DNA from: Nitrospirae bacterium RBG_13_39_12
Lineage (GTDB): Bacteria > Nitrospirota > Thermodesulfovibrionia > Thermodesulfovibrionales > SM23-35
Direction: 5' to 3'
Length of the DNA: 5,342 bases
NCBI GenBank assembly: GCA_001805125.1
Contig: MHEF01000048.1
Coordinates: 1 to 5,342 of the forward strand
Part shown: piece by piece, positions 4,941 through 5,342 of the stretch
Layout of the letters: every line of letters begins with the position of its first letter
Position numbering within the stretch: the stretch's first letter is position 1
Translations under genes and position numbers: made by a program
The notes under the pieces: generated by a model
Told to the model about the DNA's origin: nothing
Seen by the model: the letters and a program-made list of their open reading frames with translations, nothing else
Databases searched by the model: none

Positions 4941-5342
4941 GAAGATTTATTCTGATTAAAACGTGGGGCAATATGTTTGCAATGTGTATTAAATCAGTTC
5001 AAATGTGAAGAGAGTGAAAGAAGAAGGGGTTTGCCCTTGTTTTTCTTTCTTTACGGAAACCAAGATAGAGCTGAATACAGTCTTAAAAAATTAATAAATA
5101 ACGCGTAGGGACAATCAGCTTTGTCAAAATCAAACAGCTTTAATCCGCGTCTGGGTTGATGCCATCGTTATCAGTCTCTTTTTTTATAATCTTCATTACG
5201 GTCTCACCTTCTTCACGCGTGACTCGAAAGTTTGTTGTCTGTTGAAAGCCGTGGAAAACAGAAAGATTTGCAAGTTCTGGGATAGAACGTAAATAAAGGG
5301 ATCATTGGGGTCTGCCATTGATCAATGACATTATTGACCTTG
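4941..5342. other. About 400 bases without a recognisable gene
   Basis: No known gene, RNA or mobile element was recognised here. A weak stem, aaggg/ccctt (5024-5028/5034-5038), is followed by a T-rich run (5039-5051) and could act as a terminator on the + strand, though no + strand gene precedes it. On the - strand, 5301-5143 is free of stops for 53 codons (contains IPELANLSVFHGF and later FRVTREEGETVMKI) and ends at TAA 5142-5140, but its only ATG would give 18 residues. It could be the 3' end of a decayed gene that begins beyond the window. Confidence 0.5.

Overview
The window looks like a chromosomal segment of an AT-rich, Gram-negative-type anaerobic or sediment bacterium. The gene order (end of mutL) - miaA - hfq - Nudix hydrolase - SurA/PpiD-like N-terminal protein, together with the protein sequences, fits an uncultivated Nitrospirota or deltaproteobacterial-type lineage. 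That assignment is inference from recalled gene order; no taxonomic marker gene is present.

Left part (1-1511): an insertion element with an IS1182-type DDE transposase (DUF772 type N-terminus). Its reading frame appears to begin at 151 but is broken by an in-frame TGA at 193-195, leaving an open frame from 223. A 17-base sequence (gtcaagtctgac.ccat) occurs once inside the 5' part of the gene and once just outside the right end. Immediately right of the element lie the last 21 codons of mutL, starting inside the CPHGRP metal-binding motif and ending in an ATGA overlap with miaA. The element has therefore removed or displaced the rest of mutL from its normal operon place.

Middle part (1512-4077): a housekeeping operon on the + strand. 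miaA (tRNA A37 dimethylallyltransferase) carries an in-frame minisatellite of 8-base units. A 133-base nested inverted repeat of dispersed-repeat (MITE-like) type separates miaA from hfq. hfq has its own candidate promoter and ribosome binding site. The Nudix gene overlaps the end of hfq with a TTG start, and the membrane-anchored SurA_N-type protein follows three bases later. The theme is RNA modification and sRNA regulation, nucleotide clean-up and envelope protein folding.

Right part (4078-5342): a complete tRNA-Leu(GAG) with encoded CCA, then a BrnT/BrnA-type toxin-antitoxin pair on the - strand. The pair has a perfect 9-base inverted repeat around its -10 box (probable autoregulatory operator) and a predicted start point only a few bases before the toxin ATG. 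The last ~410 bases hold no gene I can identify, only a 53-codon stop-free stretch on the - strand with no credible start. No CRISPR array, defence island or clearly new multi-gene system is visible. The most notable points are the mutL disruption, the repeat insertion inside miaA and the compact control region of the toxin-antitoxin pair.
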